Shown: piece after piece, positions 11,817 to 22,000 of the stretch
How the letters are laid out: each line of letters opens with the position of its first letter
Position numbering within the stretch: position 1 is the stretch's first letter
From: Dictyophora rubrovolvata
Lineage: Eukaryota; Basidiomycota; Agaricomycetes; Phallales; Phallaceae
Assembly (NCBI GenBank): GCA_029959195.1
Contig: CP114125.1
Coordinates: 620,001-684,000 of the forward strand
DNA: 64,000 nt
Direction: 5' to 3'
The notes under the pieces: generated by a model
Told to the model about the DNA's origin: nothing
Database searches by the model: none
What the model saw: the letters and a program-made list of their open reading frames with translations, nothing else
Translations under genes and position numbers: made by a program

Positions 11817-11966
11817 CAAAATCTATATTTGGCAAAAATTAGGGTAAATGTTCTGAAGATTCCCTAATCCCACGATATGTCCCTCAGAGCTTGAATTCAC
11901 TTTTGCAACTATCCAAAACCCACGTCCAAAACATTTTTTTATCCCAAAAACATTGATACAAAAGAT

Positions 11967-12584
11967 ATGTCCTCACTCCAGATTCGCTCTTCTCGTTCCC
12001 TGCCGTCCCTTCACGCTCCTTCTATCGATGACTCTGATTGTTTTTGTTTTATCCCTCCTACTCCTGATGTCAATCTCTGTGATTTGGACACTCAGTACTA
12101 TGTCTACTTCACATCCTATGCGCACCTCAACCTCGATCCCTCCACCTTATTATCACTATACCCAAACCCCATTATTATCGGTCGACATAAAGCTTCAGAT
12201 CTGATCTCATATTCAGATGCAGGCGATAAGAAGGTTTCCTTTGGAACACGATTATGGTTAGAAGGATATGAAGAATGGTTCGTTGTGGTGAATATGTACA
12301 CAATTCACATAGGTCTACTGGACATGGTTACTAGGATATGGGCTACTGCTGAATACGGACATGCATTCTGGCACATTGTATTCGATGTCCCTTGTTCATG
12401 GATCCGTCATCGATATCAGCACATGCCAGAACCTGAATTTTTCCTTCCTTTCTACGATTCTGGTACTCCACAATTTCCCATGACTCCAAAACCTCCTATC
12501 TCCACCTTTGATCCTCCCACCGAACCTTCATCACCTTCTTTTCATCCTATGACTCCTGTTTCTACTGTCCCCAAGCTACATTGA
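11967..12584 (+). CDS. A/B unit ORF A, copy 1 (unknown, 205 aa)
   Basis: ORF without introns; looks whole. I recognise no known domain. It shares with the copy-2 and copy-3 versions a core of about 110 residues: DLDTQYYVYFTSYAHLNLD, a motif of the form (L/I)xxxTxLPxxPxP near residues 57-68, a short block ending SDL, an aromatic WF pair, and a final block FDVPCSWI near residue 148. The C-terminal 50 residues are Pro/Ser-rich and poorly conserved. Its place inside a mobile repeat, upstream of ORF B on the same strand, argues that it belongs to the element. No signal peptide or membrane segment is evident. Function is unknown. Confidence 0.6.
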   Translation: MSSLQIRSSRSLPSLHAPSIDDSDCFCFIPPTPDVNLCDLDTQYYVYFTSYAHLNLDPSTLLSLYPNPIIIGRHKASDLISYSDAGDKKVSFGTRLWLEGYEEWFVVVNMYTIHIGLLDMVTRIWATAEYGHAFWHIVFDVPCSWIRHRYQHMPEPEFFLPFYDSGTPQFPMTPKPPISTFDPPTEPSSPSFHPMTPVSTVPKLH

Positions 12585-12778
12585 CTTTGGAAATTCTGTT
12601 CGGCTATATTTAAGACATCTGGGATAACGCTATAGGAAGTACTTCATTTGAATAATCAGGACTAATTAAAACGAAAAACAAGGACTTCTTTATTTTTTTA
12701 TTCTCCTCTTTTGTTGTCTCGTTTCTTTTCTTTCAGAGTCTAAATTAATTCCACCCTTTCTTATCCTTCTCTTCTAAC

Positions 12779-13366
12779 ATGAGCCTTGTACAACCTCTTG
12801 GCTACGAATCACTTGCCCCCACTTCCTTCCTTCCTTACCTCTTTTATCCTTTCACAGAGATAACCTTGGACGAACGATATGCCAACTTCGAATCAACAAT
12901 ACAGATTTATCGTATCTCTGGTACAAACATTGAAGTAGACAGAAGTACATTATGGCCGCATTCTCTAGTCCCCATTCAAGAATACCAGGTACCCTACGAG
13001 AAACTGGAATTCCCAGAGAATCCAAAAGTGAACGAAATAATCCATATTAACATACTCGCTCGTTCATATGAATTGGTTTGGGTTTGCCAGTTTCATCGTA
13101 GCGAACAACCTGTTTGGTGGTTCATATTCCATCGACCACTTCTTTATCATGATGAATTTCTTTTCATGGATGCTCCCACTAATGCGATCGACAATCATCC
13201 TGCCCCTGACTACTGTCCACTAGAGGTTGATACTTCCCAACCGCTTCCCGAGTACCTTGAGCGGAGACCTTTAGTTCTGTACGATTGGAGCTCTTTAATA
13301 AGAGTTCAACAACGAAATACGCAGATACATATGGCAGTGGCGAACGCACATCGTTTCCGAGGTTAA
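12779..13366 (+). CDS. A/B unit ORF B, copy 1 (unknown, 195 aa)
   Basis: Follows ORF A by 194 bp on the same strand; looks whole. It shares with copies 2 and 3 the pattern (I/V)(E/D)VDxST(L/M), a PYxxLE block (residues about 70-77), a WxxxFH block near residues 119-124 and the motif FLFMDAPTNAI near residues 131-141. The spacing of these blocks also resembles ORF A, so A and B may descend from an old tandem duplication. No catalytic signature or known domain is seen. Not assigned a function. Confidence 0.6.
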   Translation: MSLVQPLGYESLAPTSFLPYLFYPFTEITLDERYANFESTIQIYRISGTNIEVDRSTLWPHSLVPIQEYQVPYEKLEFPENPKVNEIIHINILARSYELVWVCQFHRSEQPVWWFIFHRPLLYHDEFLFMDAPTNAIDNHPAPDYCPLEVDTSQPLPEYLERRPLVLYDWSSLIRVQQRNTQIHMAVANAHRFRG

Positions 13367-14153
13367 AGGAAGGAGATGAAGATCGAAAATCTGAGGCTGT
13401 GAAGTGCTTATCGATGGTGATGTCTATTTTGGGAAAATTAGTAAGGATGAATAAAATGACCTTCTATTCTCATCGTTTCCTTTCTTGTTTGCTCCTTTTT
13501 CTTTCCTTTTGTACTTGTATTGATTCTAAATCCATTCTTTTGTGTTGCTCCTTTCTTTCTTTTTGTTTGTCATCGCCTTGAAATTCTTTTGTTCGCTCCT
13601 TATAATAGTATAGTCTCACTGACTCTTATGCCCCCTTTTTTATTTTACTCACTTCTCTCTTTGTTTCTTTTCTTATTACAAATCCGGCTCACAATTACTA
13701 ATTGTGTTGCCACTCAAAGCCCAAAAACATTCTTATTGTTCCAAAACGTATAAATACTGCATGTAAATACCTGTAACAGCAGCAATACCTACGTTGGTTT
13801 GACTCAAGTTTAAGTTTGTGGTTTTTGTTTAGTGTTTTTGGTTTTGCCTCTTGTCTATCTCTACGCTCACATCTTTACCTTTGGAAAACTCTGAGACCGT
13901 ACATTTCGGAGTATAAACTTGTGATCTGAGTTATCGTGATTATCGTACTTTGCCTCACAAGCAATCTTGATTTGTTAACAGTAACTGTCTTTTGGTTGTT
14001 GTTGTTTGTTGTTGTTTCCATCACCTCCCCCTTTTTATTTCGCACTAAGCAGCACCTGGACTTGCTCCACGGAGATTGACTACCTCACTCATTCTTTTCT
14101 TGTGTATTTTGCTAGGCGTATTATTTTTCCTTTTGCACATAGTGAAGCTTACA

Positions 14154-14390
14154 CCACCTCTAAAATCTGACCACTAAATCCGGACTCACTCTGAACTCTG
14201 TCCGAGCCTCTGGCCGATATATCCACTATCCGTGGAGTGTTGCAAAGCAAGTCACTGAGCATGTACAAGTAAGTGGCGCAACACATAAGTTGAAGCCTGC
14301 TCAGTACACCGATTGTCTGTGATATCGGTCCCGTGAGTCTGCCCAAATTAACTGAAGTCCGGTATCTTCGGTAACTTCAGGAACTTAACA
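14154..14390 (+). mobile_element. LTR fragment (3' part) of the chromovirus LTR family
   Basis: Matches the last about 235 bp of the LTRs at 17375-17969 and 32787-33381, ending GGAACTTAACA. The 5' half of this LTR is missing, with the break lying exactly at the end of A/B unit copy 1. Confidence 0.8.
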
Positions 14391-15370
14391 CTAGTATTGA
14401 ATGTGCATCAAGCTTGGCACAAAAATCTTCGATAGTCATACCAAGGACACGTTCAATGAAATCTGCAGTATTTGTGTGGATGTAGTAGTTGGGACTGAAT
14501 GCGTGCCGATGTAACAATCTGAAGATAATAGCTAAATGTCATAGCTATATATACAATCGGAAAAACTATGAAGATATTTTGTTTGAGGCTGTCTAGTCTC
14601 CGTGGAGCAGGTCCTGGTGCTGATTTCGTAAGAAGGAGGGTGGGGGAATAATATGATATTTAGTGAGTGTGTGTGTGTCGATATAAAACCAACAACAACA
14701 AAAAAATGATGATCCTAAGATCGTGTGTGTGTGAGGGGGACGATAAATGTGAGTTGCGATAAAATGGTGAGTCAATACGCCGTCGATAATACAGCGATGA
14801 TAATCTGTTTTAAAGTTAGTAAGGCTTCAACGACAATACGAATTGTTGAGTTTATACTCCAAGGCCTCACTCAGAGTAATCCAAAGAAATAGACGTGAGC
14901 GTAGAAATAGACTAGAGACGAAACTTGACTTGAACTTGACTTAAACTGAACTAAACTTGAGACAACCGTTCTGGTAGATTGCTGCTGTTACATGTATTTA
15001 CATGCAGTATTTATACCATTTGGAAACATAAAGGAAAGCAGAATGATCACTCATCATTCATCATGATAACAAAAGGAAACAAAAAGAGAACAAAGAAACA
15101 AAAGAAAAAGGAGAAAACGATGGAGGATACAATTAAAAAAAAGGGGGAATCACATATGTGGTTAGGGGGAATAGGAGAAATATGTTGAAACAAAAAGAGA
15201 AACAAAAGAGAAACAAAAAGAGATCAAAAGAAGACGATGAAACCGGATTCCCAGCATAGCTTTACCAAAATCACCATCTGGCACTTCTCGCGCTACCTCT
15301 TACCCAAAACTATAATCTTACCATCCCAAACTTCTTACTGATCTGGTTCTTGTTGACGAGATCTTCTTCT

Positions 15371-15913
15371 TCATGGCTGTGACGCAATAATAATGGCTAT
15401 GGCAACGCTTAACAATACCAGATCTTGAACGAGATTGGATTGGAGATTGGAATAGGAAGGGAGGGTTTGATTTCCAACAGAGTAGTCGGGAGGGGATGGG
15501 ATGGCAGATAGGGGTGCGTCTATGAATAAGAATTGAGTATAACTTCGAAATTGATGATGAAAGACCAGTCTCCAGATTGATTCTTCTTGACGATTTGTTG
15601 AAAGGAACTCGACAAACTCATACAATTCGTCCATGACATTGATGTTGGTTTGTTCGTACAGGGTTAAAGCTCGTGGATATCCTATCTCCAGATCGTCATA
15701 AGGAATAGTAATCTCCATTAGTGGCTGTGAAGTAATCGGAAGCATTGTGGAGGGGTCGACATCAATTTCAGAAACAAGAGTATTGTGAACGCAAAGTCGT
15801 GAGAGGAAATTAGGGTTGGGTCCGAATCTGAGAGAAGAACGATATTCAAAAGGGAAGAAAGGGAGTTGAAAAAGGGGAATAGGGGAAGTAGGAGTATCGT
15901 TATTGTCCGACAT
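15371..15913 (-). CDS. A/B unit ORF B, copy 2 (unknown, 180 aa)
   Basis: Starts 111 bp after the stop of ORF A on the same strand; looks whole. Shared blocks: IDVDPSTMLP (residues about 50-59), PYDDLE (about 71-76), LTLYEQTNINV, ELYEFVEFL, SIWRLVFHHQF and QFLFIDAPLSAIPSPPDY (about 127-144). The C-terminus ends in a short hydrophobic stretch (VLLSVAIAIIIA) that could be a membrane anchor, though copy 1 lacks it. Function unknown. Confidence 0.6.
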   Translation of the reverse strand: MSDNNDTPTSPIPLFQLPFFPFEYRSSLRFGPNPNFLSRLCVHNTLVSEIDVDPSTMLPITSQPLMEITIPYDDLEIGYPRALTLYEQTNINVMDELYEFVEFLSTNRQEESIWRLVFHHQFRSYTQFLFIDAPLSAIPSPPDYSVGNQTLPSYSNLQSNLVQDLVLLSVAIAIIIASQP

Positions 15914-16024
15914 GATGATATGAGTTAACCAAAATTTTTAAGCGCTAATGAAATGTCCAAAAAGAAAGAAGGAGATGAAATACAAATCTAATCGCTTATC
16001 CTAATCAAGCCTTTTGTCCTAATT

Positions 16025-16651
16025 TCATCCAAGAAGGTTTGAGCAAACGCGTCGGATCTTTCGGAAGGATCGTTTGGATGGAGAAGAGGGGAGAGATATT
16101 GGTTCTGGCGAATGGGGTGAAAAATGAGACATTTGAGGATCTACAGGAACAAGATTGGCTGGTCTATATGGGCTATGTTTTTGCGTTTTTATGTTTTTCA
16201 TGACAACCCAACGACTTGGCACATCTAGAACCAGGAATGTAAATTCGAACCCTTCTTGTGTCACTAACCAAATCCGATATGAGTCTTTAACGGCTGATTC
16301 GGGTGTAGAATAAACATTGATAATTGTAAACCAGTCTAATCGTTCCTCGATATAAACCTTTTCTCCAAACATGAGACCGGGGTGAACCAAATCTGAACTT
16401 CTGCATTGACGAATAATAAGAGGTGGAGGGAACTTCGGGAGGTACGTTTCTTCGTCGATGTCAAGACTCGCATATTGGGAACTATAGATATAAAGAGTCG
16501 TATGCAGATCCAAATCGTATGTCCTTGGACTGGAAGGCGAAAAACAAAAAGGTGATATAGATTCATCGTCGGAGGGGGGTAATGACTCGGTGAGAGATGC
16601 TGGAATGGGCAAAGAGATTGATGATGTATAGTGAAATGAAAATGTGGCCAT
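16025..16651 (-). CDS. A/B unit ORF A, copy 2 (unknown, 208 aa)
   Basis: Looks whole. It carries the clearest version of the shared core: a DLDLHTTLYIYSSQYASLDI block (residues about 45-64), LIIRQCRSSDLVHPG (about 77-91), VYIEERLDWF, NVYSTPESAVKDSYRIW (about 112-128) and FLVLDVPSRWV (about 139-149). The tail is Ser/Pro/Arg-rich. Against the copy-1 protein only a minority of residues match, yet both frames stay open, which suggests past selection on the protein. No known domain, signal peptide or membrane span seen. Confidence 0.62.
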   Translation of the reverse strand: MATFSFHYTSSISLPIPASLTESLPPSDDESISPFCFSPSSPRTYDLDLHTTLYIYSSQYASLDIDEETYLPKFPPPLIIRQCRSSDLVHPGLMFGEKVYIEERLDWFTIINVYSTPESAVKDSYRIWLVTQEGFEFTFLVLDVPSRWVVMKNIKTQKHSPYRPANLVPVDPQMSHFSPHSPEPISLPSSPSKRSFRKIRRVCSNLLG

Positions 16652-17374
16652 TTTTCATAAGGGTTTTGATTTTGAGAGGCTGTGGTGTATCGGTTAAGTT
16701 TTTGGTAGTTTGAAACTCCGCTTTGAATCAAAAATCGGAATGTTTCCTTATTAGGAAGATTTTGGTGCGCAACACCGAGAAGAAGTATGAGTCGTGACAA
16801 AAAAAGACGCCATCTGACACCTGAGATCCAAATTTAACAGCTGTATCAGGGATCTTCAGAAGAGAAGTCAAAGAAAACATTTTAATATAATTACAAACTT
16901 CATTTTTTATCACATTGACTGTTTTCCTGATGTCATGAGCCCAAGCTACACCTGTGCTTTTCAGTCCTGTTGCCTTATGATTACGTGTTTCTTCAAGGCA
17001 TTTCTTCATCTCTTCAAGCTTTTCTATAGGCACATCATCACAAGCAAGTGCCTTCTTTGCTATATCTTGGAGCTCTTGTAGGTGCTTTTTTTCTCCAAGT
17101 GGAAGATCTAACAAAAGTTGAGTATAGCAATAGAATGTAATTGTTAGTGAAAACTACCTTTGTTTAATTTCAAAGACTTCACATGTACAAGGGCATTCCA
17201 TTTATTTATTGCCCATTTATTTTGTTTGAGATATGGAGACCATTGAAGCTGTGAGTGCATCCACAAAGCACTTTTGCCATATTTGGCAGTCAAAGCAGTG
17301 ACAGCCATACCCTGTTTATCCCATTCTTTCTCAAGATCCATCTGCAGGGCTTTCGCTTTTCTTTTCTTTTCTTT

Positions 17375-17969
17375 TGTCAAGACCCAGATCTGCTGATAAA
17401 CCCGCTGACTGATGTTACTCCGAATTACAACTCCAAAGATTATGAAACTTATGTCACATCCGTTATGATTATGTTTTCTCCGAAGTAATCCATTAGACCC
17501 AAATTACCTGAATTAGAATACAATAACTGATTGTATTCCAAATCCGCTCATTCCCATTTTAGTCTTATTGTTTTATTGTAATCTGAATCATGTTTTATTG
17601 TTAAACTGCTTTTATCAGTGCTGACAAACTAGTACATTCCCATAGTATAAATAACCCTGAATCATGTATCTAGTTCCTCAGTTCTGAAATCAAACTAGTC
17701 ATCTGACTCATGACTATTCTTGTTTGATACTACTGTCTCTAAAATCTGACTGCTAAATCTGGACTCACTCCGAACTCCGTCCGAACCTCTGACCGATATA
17801 TCCGCTATCTGTGGAGTATTGCGAAGCAAATCGCTGAGCACGTACAAGTAAGTGGTGCAACACATAAGTTGAAGCCTGCTCAGTACACCGATTGTCTGTG
17901 ATATTGGTCCCGCGAGTCTGCCCAAATTAACCAAAGTCCGGTATCTTCGGTATCTTTGGGAACTTAACA
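17375..17969 (+). repeat. 5' LTR of the chromovirus
   Basis: TGTCAAGACCC ... GGAACTTAACA, 595 bp. A TATA box (TATAAATA) lies at 17646-17653, and the likely transcript start, AGTTCTGAAAT, lies at 17680, 34 bp downstream. Confidence 0.88.
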
Positions 17970-17971
17970 GT

Positions 17972-17982
17972 ATTTCAGAACT
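17972..17982 (+). other. self-priming primer-binding site
   Basis: ATTTCAGAACT, two bases after the 5' LTR, is the exact complement of AGTTCTGAAAT at 17680-17690 in the LTR, where the RNA is expected to begin. In Tf1/sushi-type chromoviruses the 5' end of the RNA folds back on such a site to prime reverse transcription, in place of a tRNA. Confidence 0.7.
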
Positions 17983-18693
17983 AATCACTTTCTTGTATGA
18001 ACGCATCTCGTGTTGGTCAACAATTTTCTATTCGTACCGCTCCAGTTACACCTCCGATTCCTTCTAAGTCCCAAAGCAGGAGAACCTTTCCCCCTCCTGA
18101 CTTATCAGCTCCTTCTCAGAACACCCATGCCCGTTGTCACACACCAAAACCTTCCTCATTTGGTGATTAGGCTGCTTATCCAAAGCGGACATTCAAATCC
18201 TCCCTTCCTAGAAAGCGACTATCAACTTACCCAAATTCCCTTATTCAAATAACAATAAAATGTTCAATCTTTGTCTCTCATCCACATTCACAATTAGAAA
18301 TCCTACCTCTTCCCCAGAAGATGTTGTCCCTCCGATATTTCGTTATATTCATGATAGTTCTCGTACTCATGATCTGGATATCGAGACTACATTGTTCACT
18401 TATTATTCCCCGATGCCTATCCTCCAAATTGACCCCACGACTCTTCTCCCAGTCTACTCGCACAAGGTTCCTAGAAGTATCCATAAATGTCGAAGTTCAG
18501 ATATTGTACATCCCTTCTTGGTGTTCAGAAGAGAAGTCTACATCGAGAAAGAACTAAGATGGTTTATAGTAACTCATGTTTATTCTACGCCAGAATCAGC
18601 CTTACAAGATTCATACTGTGTCTAGTTAACGACACAAGTTGGGTTAGAATACATGATAATGGTTCTGGACATTCCTAGTCGATGGATCCTATC

Positions 18694-18912
18694 TGTTAGA
18701 ATCCGGCGCACTAAGCGCCAGTATCACGCCCTATACGCGTAGTACAAGCGCGTCACCTCTCCCCTAGTCGTCGTTACCGACCACTAGGGAAGAGGTGAGT
18801 AGACCACATCAATACAATAACATAATATACTTACACACCTGTAGACTAATTAACTTACAGGTAATATTAGTCGTCGTTACCGACCACTAGGGAAGAGACT
18901 AATTAACTTACA
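18694..18912 (+). repeat. Copia 5' LTR
   Basis: TGTTAGAATCC ... TTAACTTACA. It contains two direct copies of GTCGTCGTTACCGACCACTA followed by GGGAAGAG, and two of AGACTAATTAACTTACA. Confidence 0.92.
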
Positions 18913-18926
18913 GGTTATGGGCCCCG
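18912..18926 (+). other. Copia primer-binding site, half-tRNA type
   Basis: GGTTATGGGCCCC directly after the LTR is nearly complementary to the anticodon stem-loop of initiator tRNA-Met (GGGCTCATAACC), the internal 'half-tRNA' primer used by Copia and Ty5. Confidence 0.55.
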
Positions 18927-19009
18927 AACTGCACCTCTAACACGTGTAGAACCCCAAAGAATCTGTATAAGTAAAGATCAGTATACGAGAACAAATCCAT
19001 CCCATCACC

Positions 19010-22000
19010 ATGTCCACTCCTGTCCCAACCACATCATCCTCTATCGACACACCAAGATCAGACACCACTGTCAAACTCAGAGACATCGAAAAACTGACTG
19101 ATGGAAAATGGATCAGTTGGTCGCGAAGCGTGAGCATGTGCTTGCGGGCACAAGGTCTGCGAAAGTACATCGATGGCACCTACAGCATGCCCAGCGACGA
19201 GAGAGAACGCTCGAGATGGCTTGACATGAATGACAAGATTGTCGGAGCCCTGGGAATGGTGGTCGATACGCCAATGCAACGCGAACTCAGAAGAATCACC
19301 AATGCAAAGCAGGCATGGGACCTCCTGGAGGAGAAATTCAATGCGAAGACTCTTCCAATGAAGCTGGAACACATGCAGACCGCGCTTCGAAGTCGGTTCT
19401 CGAGAGGCACCTCCGTGATGCAGACTAAGATGGAAATAGAAGATGCGCTTGATGCTATCTTTGAGAATGGCAATGGCCCTACTCAGGATGAATGGTTAAC
19501 AATCCTTGTCATGAATGCGCTAAGTGATGAAGACTATGAGTGGTTAAAGAAAGACTTACTGTCATTTATAACCAACTCAAGCATCCGAGTCTCGATCAAG
19601 GACATCATGACCCGAATTGAGGCAGACGAGCGCGAATACAAGATAAGCCAAGGCGAATCAGCTATGGCAGCCCGTACAAAGAAGCATGGAAAAAAATCCG
19701 ATATCGTATGCCACAATTGCAACAAGCGAGGACACATCAAAGCACAGTGCTGGGCAAAAGGTGGAGGTGCAGAAGGACAGGGTCCCAAAAAGAAGGGAGG
19801 ACAACAAGTAGCTGCTGCTCAAGAGCAGGAGAGTGGATCTGAAGCCGCCGCAGTCTCCCGGGAAGACGAATGCCTGTCTGAATGGTCGTGTGCAGCAATC
19901 GACGAACATGCAGCTGCTACCATAGAACCGACCCAACCAGCACCGATATTCCACCTGGACTCTGCAGCAACGAGCCACTGCAGCCCTTTCAAATCCGATT
20001 TCACAAACCTAACCCAAATCGAACCCAAGAACATTCGTGGTGTGGGTGGCCACACGATCAAAGCGACAGCTCGTGGGACCATCAACCTAACCTGTGAATC
20101 GGGCGAGAAGCTTATACTGAAAAATGTCTTGTACGCACCAGAAGCTGAACTAAGACTGATATCTATCGGAAAGTTATGCAATGAGGGACATTCTGTATCT
20201 TTCAACTCAGAGGGATGCAAGGTGGGGAAGGAAAAAGGGAGAGTGGTGGCCATTGGAAAGAGACAAGGAGGAAGGCTGTACGCACTGTCAACCCGGAAAC
20301 CCCCCTGCTACGAAGAAGCACATGTTGCCGGCCACTCCGACTCCTATGAGACGTGGCACAGACGATTAGGCCATGTTGGATATGACGCCATTAAGAAAAT
20401 GGCGAAGGATAAAATGGCTTCCGGTATGAGCGTCAATACTTCTTCGAGAATTCCCGAATGCCAATATTGCATCCTGGGAAAACAGACGAAAGAACCACGG
20501 CCTAGAATCCGAAGAGGCAAGCGTGCCAAACGGAGACTGGAGAAAGTTCATTTAGACATAGCGGGTCCGGCTTCAGTAACGAGTTCAGGAGGCGCTAGAT
20601 ATATACTTAATATCATTGATGATCACACGAGAATGACATGGACCTACCTCTTAAAAGGGAAAGACGATGCCGAGAATGCTTTCCATGAATGGAAACCGTT
20701 GGTGGAACATGAGTCGGGTCGTAAACTGAAGTGCATCCGGACTGACAATGGTGGCGAATTCTGTGCGAAAACCTTCGAATCGAGACTAAAACGGGAAGGT
20801 GTCAGACATGAGGTTACGGCACCACACAGTTCATACCAGAATGGACTAGTGGAACGCACACACCGCACCATAATGAGCCGTGCCAGAACCATGCGGATAA
20901 GTGCTGGCCTGCCAAAACGGCTGTGGGGTGAGTGTGTCCTCACAGCAACATACCTAAAGAACCGTACACCAACCAAGGCCCTAAAAGGCATGACCCCATA
21001 TGAAGCATGGCACAAATCAAAGCCCGATGTCTCACACCTCCGTGCATTCGGTTCACGGGCGTTCGTCCTCTTGCAGAATGGCACTAAAATTGGCGAACAG
21101 TCAAAGGAGCATACACTAGTCGGGTACTCCCAGAACTCAAAAGCATATAGATGCTATGACAAAACGACTGGATGTGTGCATGTCTCAAGAAATGTAAGAT
21201 TTATTGAGACGAGTGATGAGATTAAAATACATGAAAATGTATATCAAAACCCGACGCCAACACAAGCCGAACGTCCAAGGGGAGTTGAATTCATAGAGAT
21301 CCCGACCGACTATGCTACATACCCTCAACCAGCTCCTGAGATCAACGCCGTACCGGAAGTACAACTTGGCGAACCCCGCATGGAAGCCCCAGAAGAGGCT
21401 CAAGGAGAACAACCACAGATACCTGAGCAAGGGGGTGAGCCAGAAGAAGCACAGGGGCAAGAAGTGAACCTACGCCGGTCCACAAGACAGGCCCGACCTA
21501 CTGCAGCAGCGGCAGCAGCTAGGGGACTACCACACACTTCTAGAGTACAACAAGCGGTACAAGAGGCTAGAGAAGCAGAGAACCGGATCCGACAAGAAAG
21601 GAACAGACGGCCACAAGAAGATCGGATGGCAACAGCTGAAGATGAAGCGGGCGAATGGATGCCGTTACTGGAAGAAGAAGATGATGACTGGTGCTTCTAC
21701 AGTTCAGAAAACGAACCAGCAACCTGGACAGAAGCCAAATCATCAATAAATGCGGAAAAATGGAAGGTGGCATACCTAGACGAGATGAACTCCCTACACA
21801 AACACCAAGTCTGGACATTGATCCCGCGCAATCAGGTCCCTGCGGGAAGACGCATCATCAAGTCAAAACCTTGCTTCACTGTAAAGCGGAACGAAAAGGG
21901 AGAAATTACCCGATACAAAGTAAGGGTAGTCGCCCAAGGCTACACTCAAGTCCAAGGAGTAGACTACAAGGAGACATTCGCATCGGTCTCTCGGATGGAG

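Larger units (their letters stand above)
11817..14153 (+). mobile_element. A/B unit copy 1: LTR-like repeat carrying two ORFs
   Basis: Starts TGTCGCGCACCAAAA after CCGT and ends near CTTACA at 14153. It holds ORF A (11967-12584), ORF B (12779-13366), a T-rich stretch, and a promoter-like module from about 13745 (TATAAATACTGCATGTAAATA). The same layout occurs at 14510-16774 and 18135-25162. TG..CA-type ends, the TATA module and 4-bp target duplications in the other copies suggest a very long LTR with its ORFs in the U3 part. The right end here abuts an LTR fragment of another family, so its right target duplication is not seen. Confidence 0.65.
14510..16774 (-). mobile_element. A/B unit copy 2: LTR-like repeat carrying two ORFs
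   Basis: Read on the minus strand it runs TGTTGCGCACCAAAA ... GATTGTTACA, 2265 bp, with a perfect 4-bp target duplication CCGA at 14506-14509 and 16775-16778. ORF A lies at 16651-16025, ORF B at 15913-15371, and the promoter-like module at 15021-14510. That module is almost identical (by eye about 96 percent over 510 bp) to the one in copy 3, while the ORF region is strongly diverged. The unit interrupts a host-type gene fragment. Confidence 0.75.
14391..17374 (-). pseudogene. fragment of an unknown multi-exon gene, split by A/B unit copy 2
   Basis: On the minus strand an exon from about 17374 to 17162 codes a Lys-rich segment with NKWAINKWNALVHVKSL, joins across a GT..AG intron (donor after AACAAAG) to a second exon ending near 16779 (LPLGEKKHLQELQDIAKKAL, LEETRNHKATGLKSTGVAWA), and appears to continue beyond the inserted unit at 14509-14391 (ADFIERVLGMTIEDFCAKLD). 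The sequence resembles a protein family of unknown function that I recall as multi-copy in Agaricomycete genomes. Both ends are cut by LTRs of the chromovirus family, so it is only a fragment. The join across the insertion is my inference. Confidence 0.45.
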
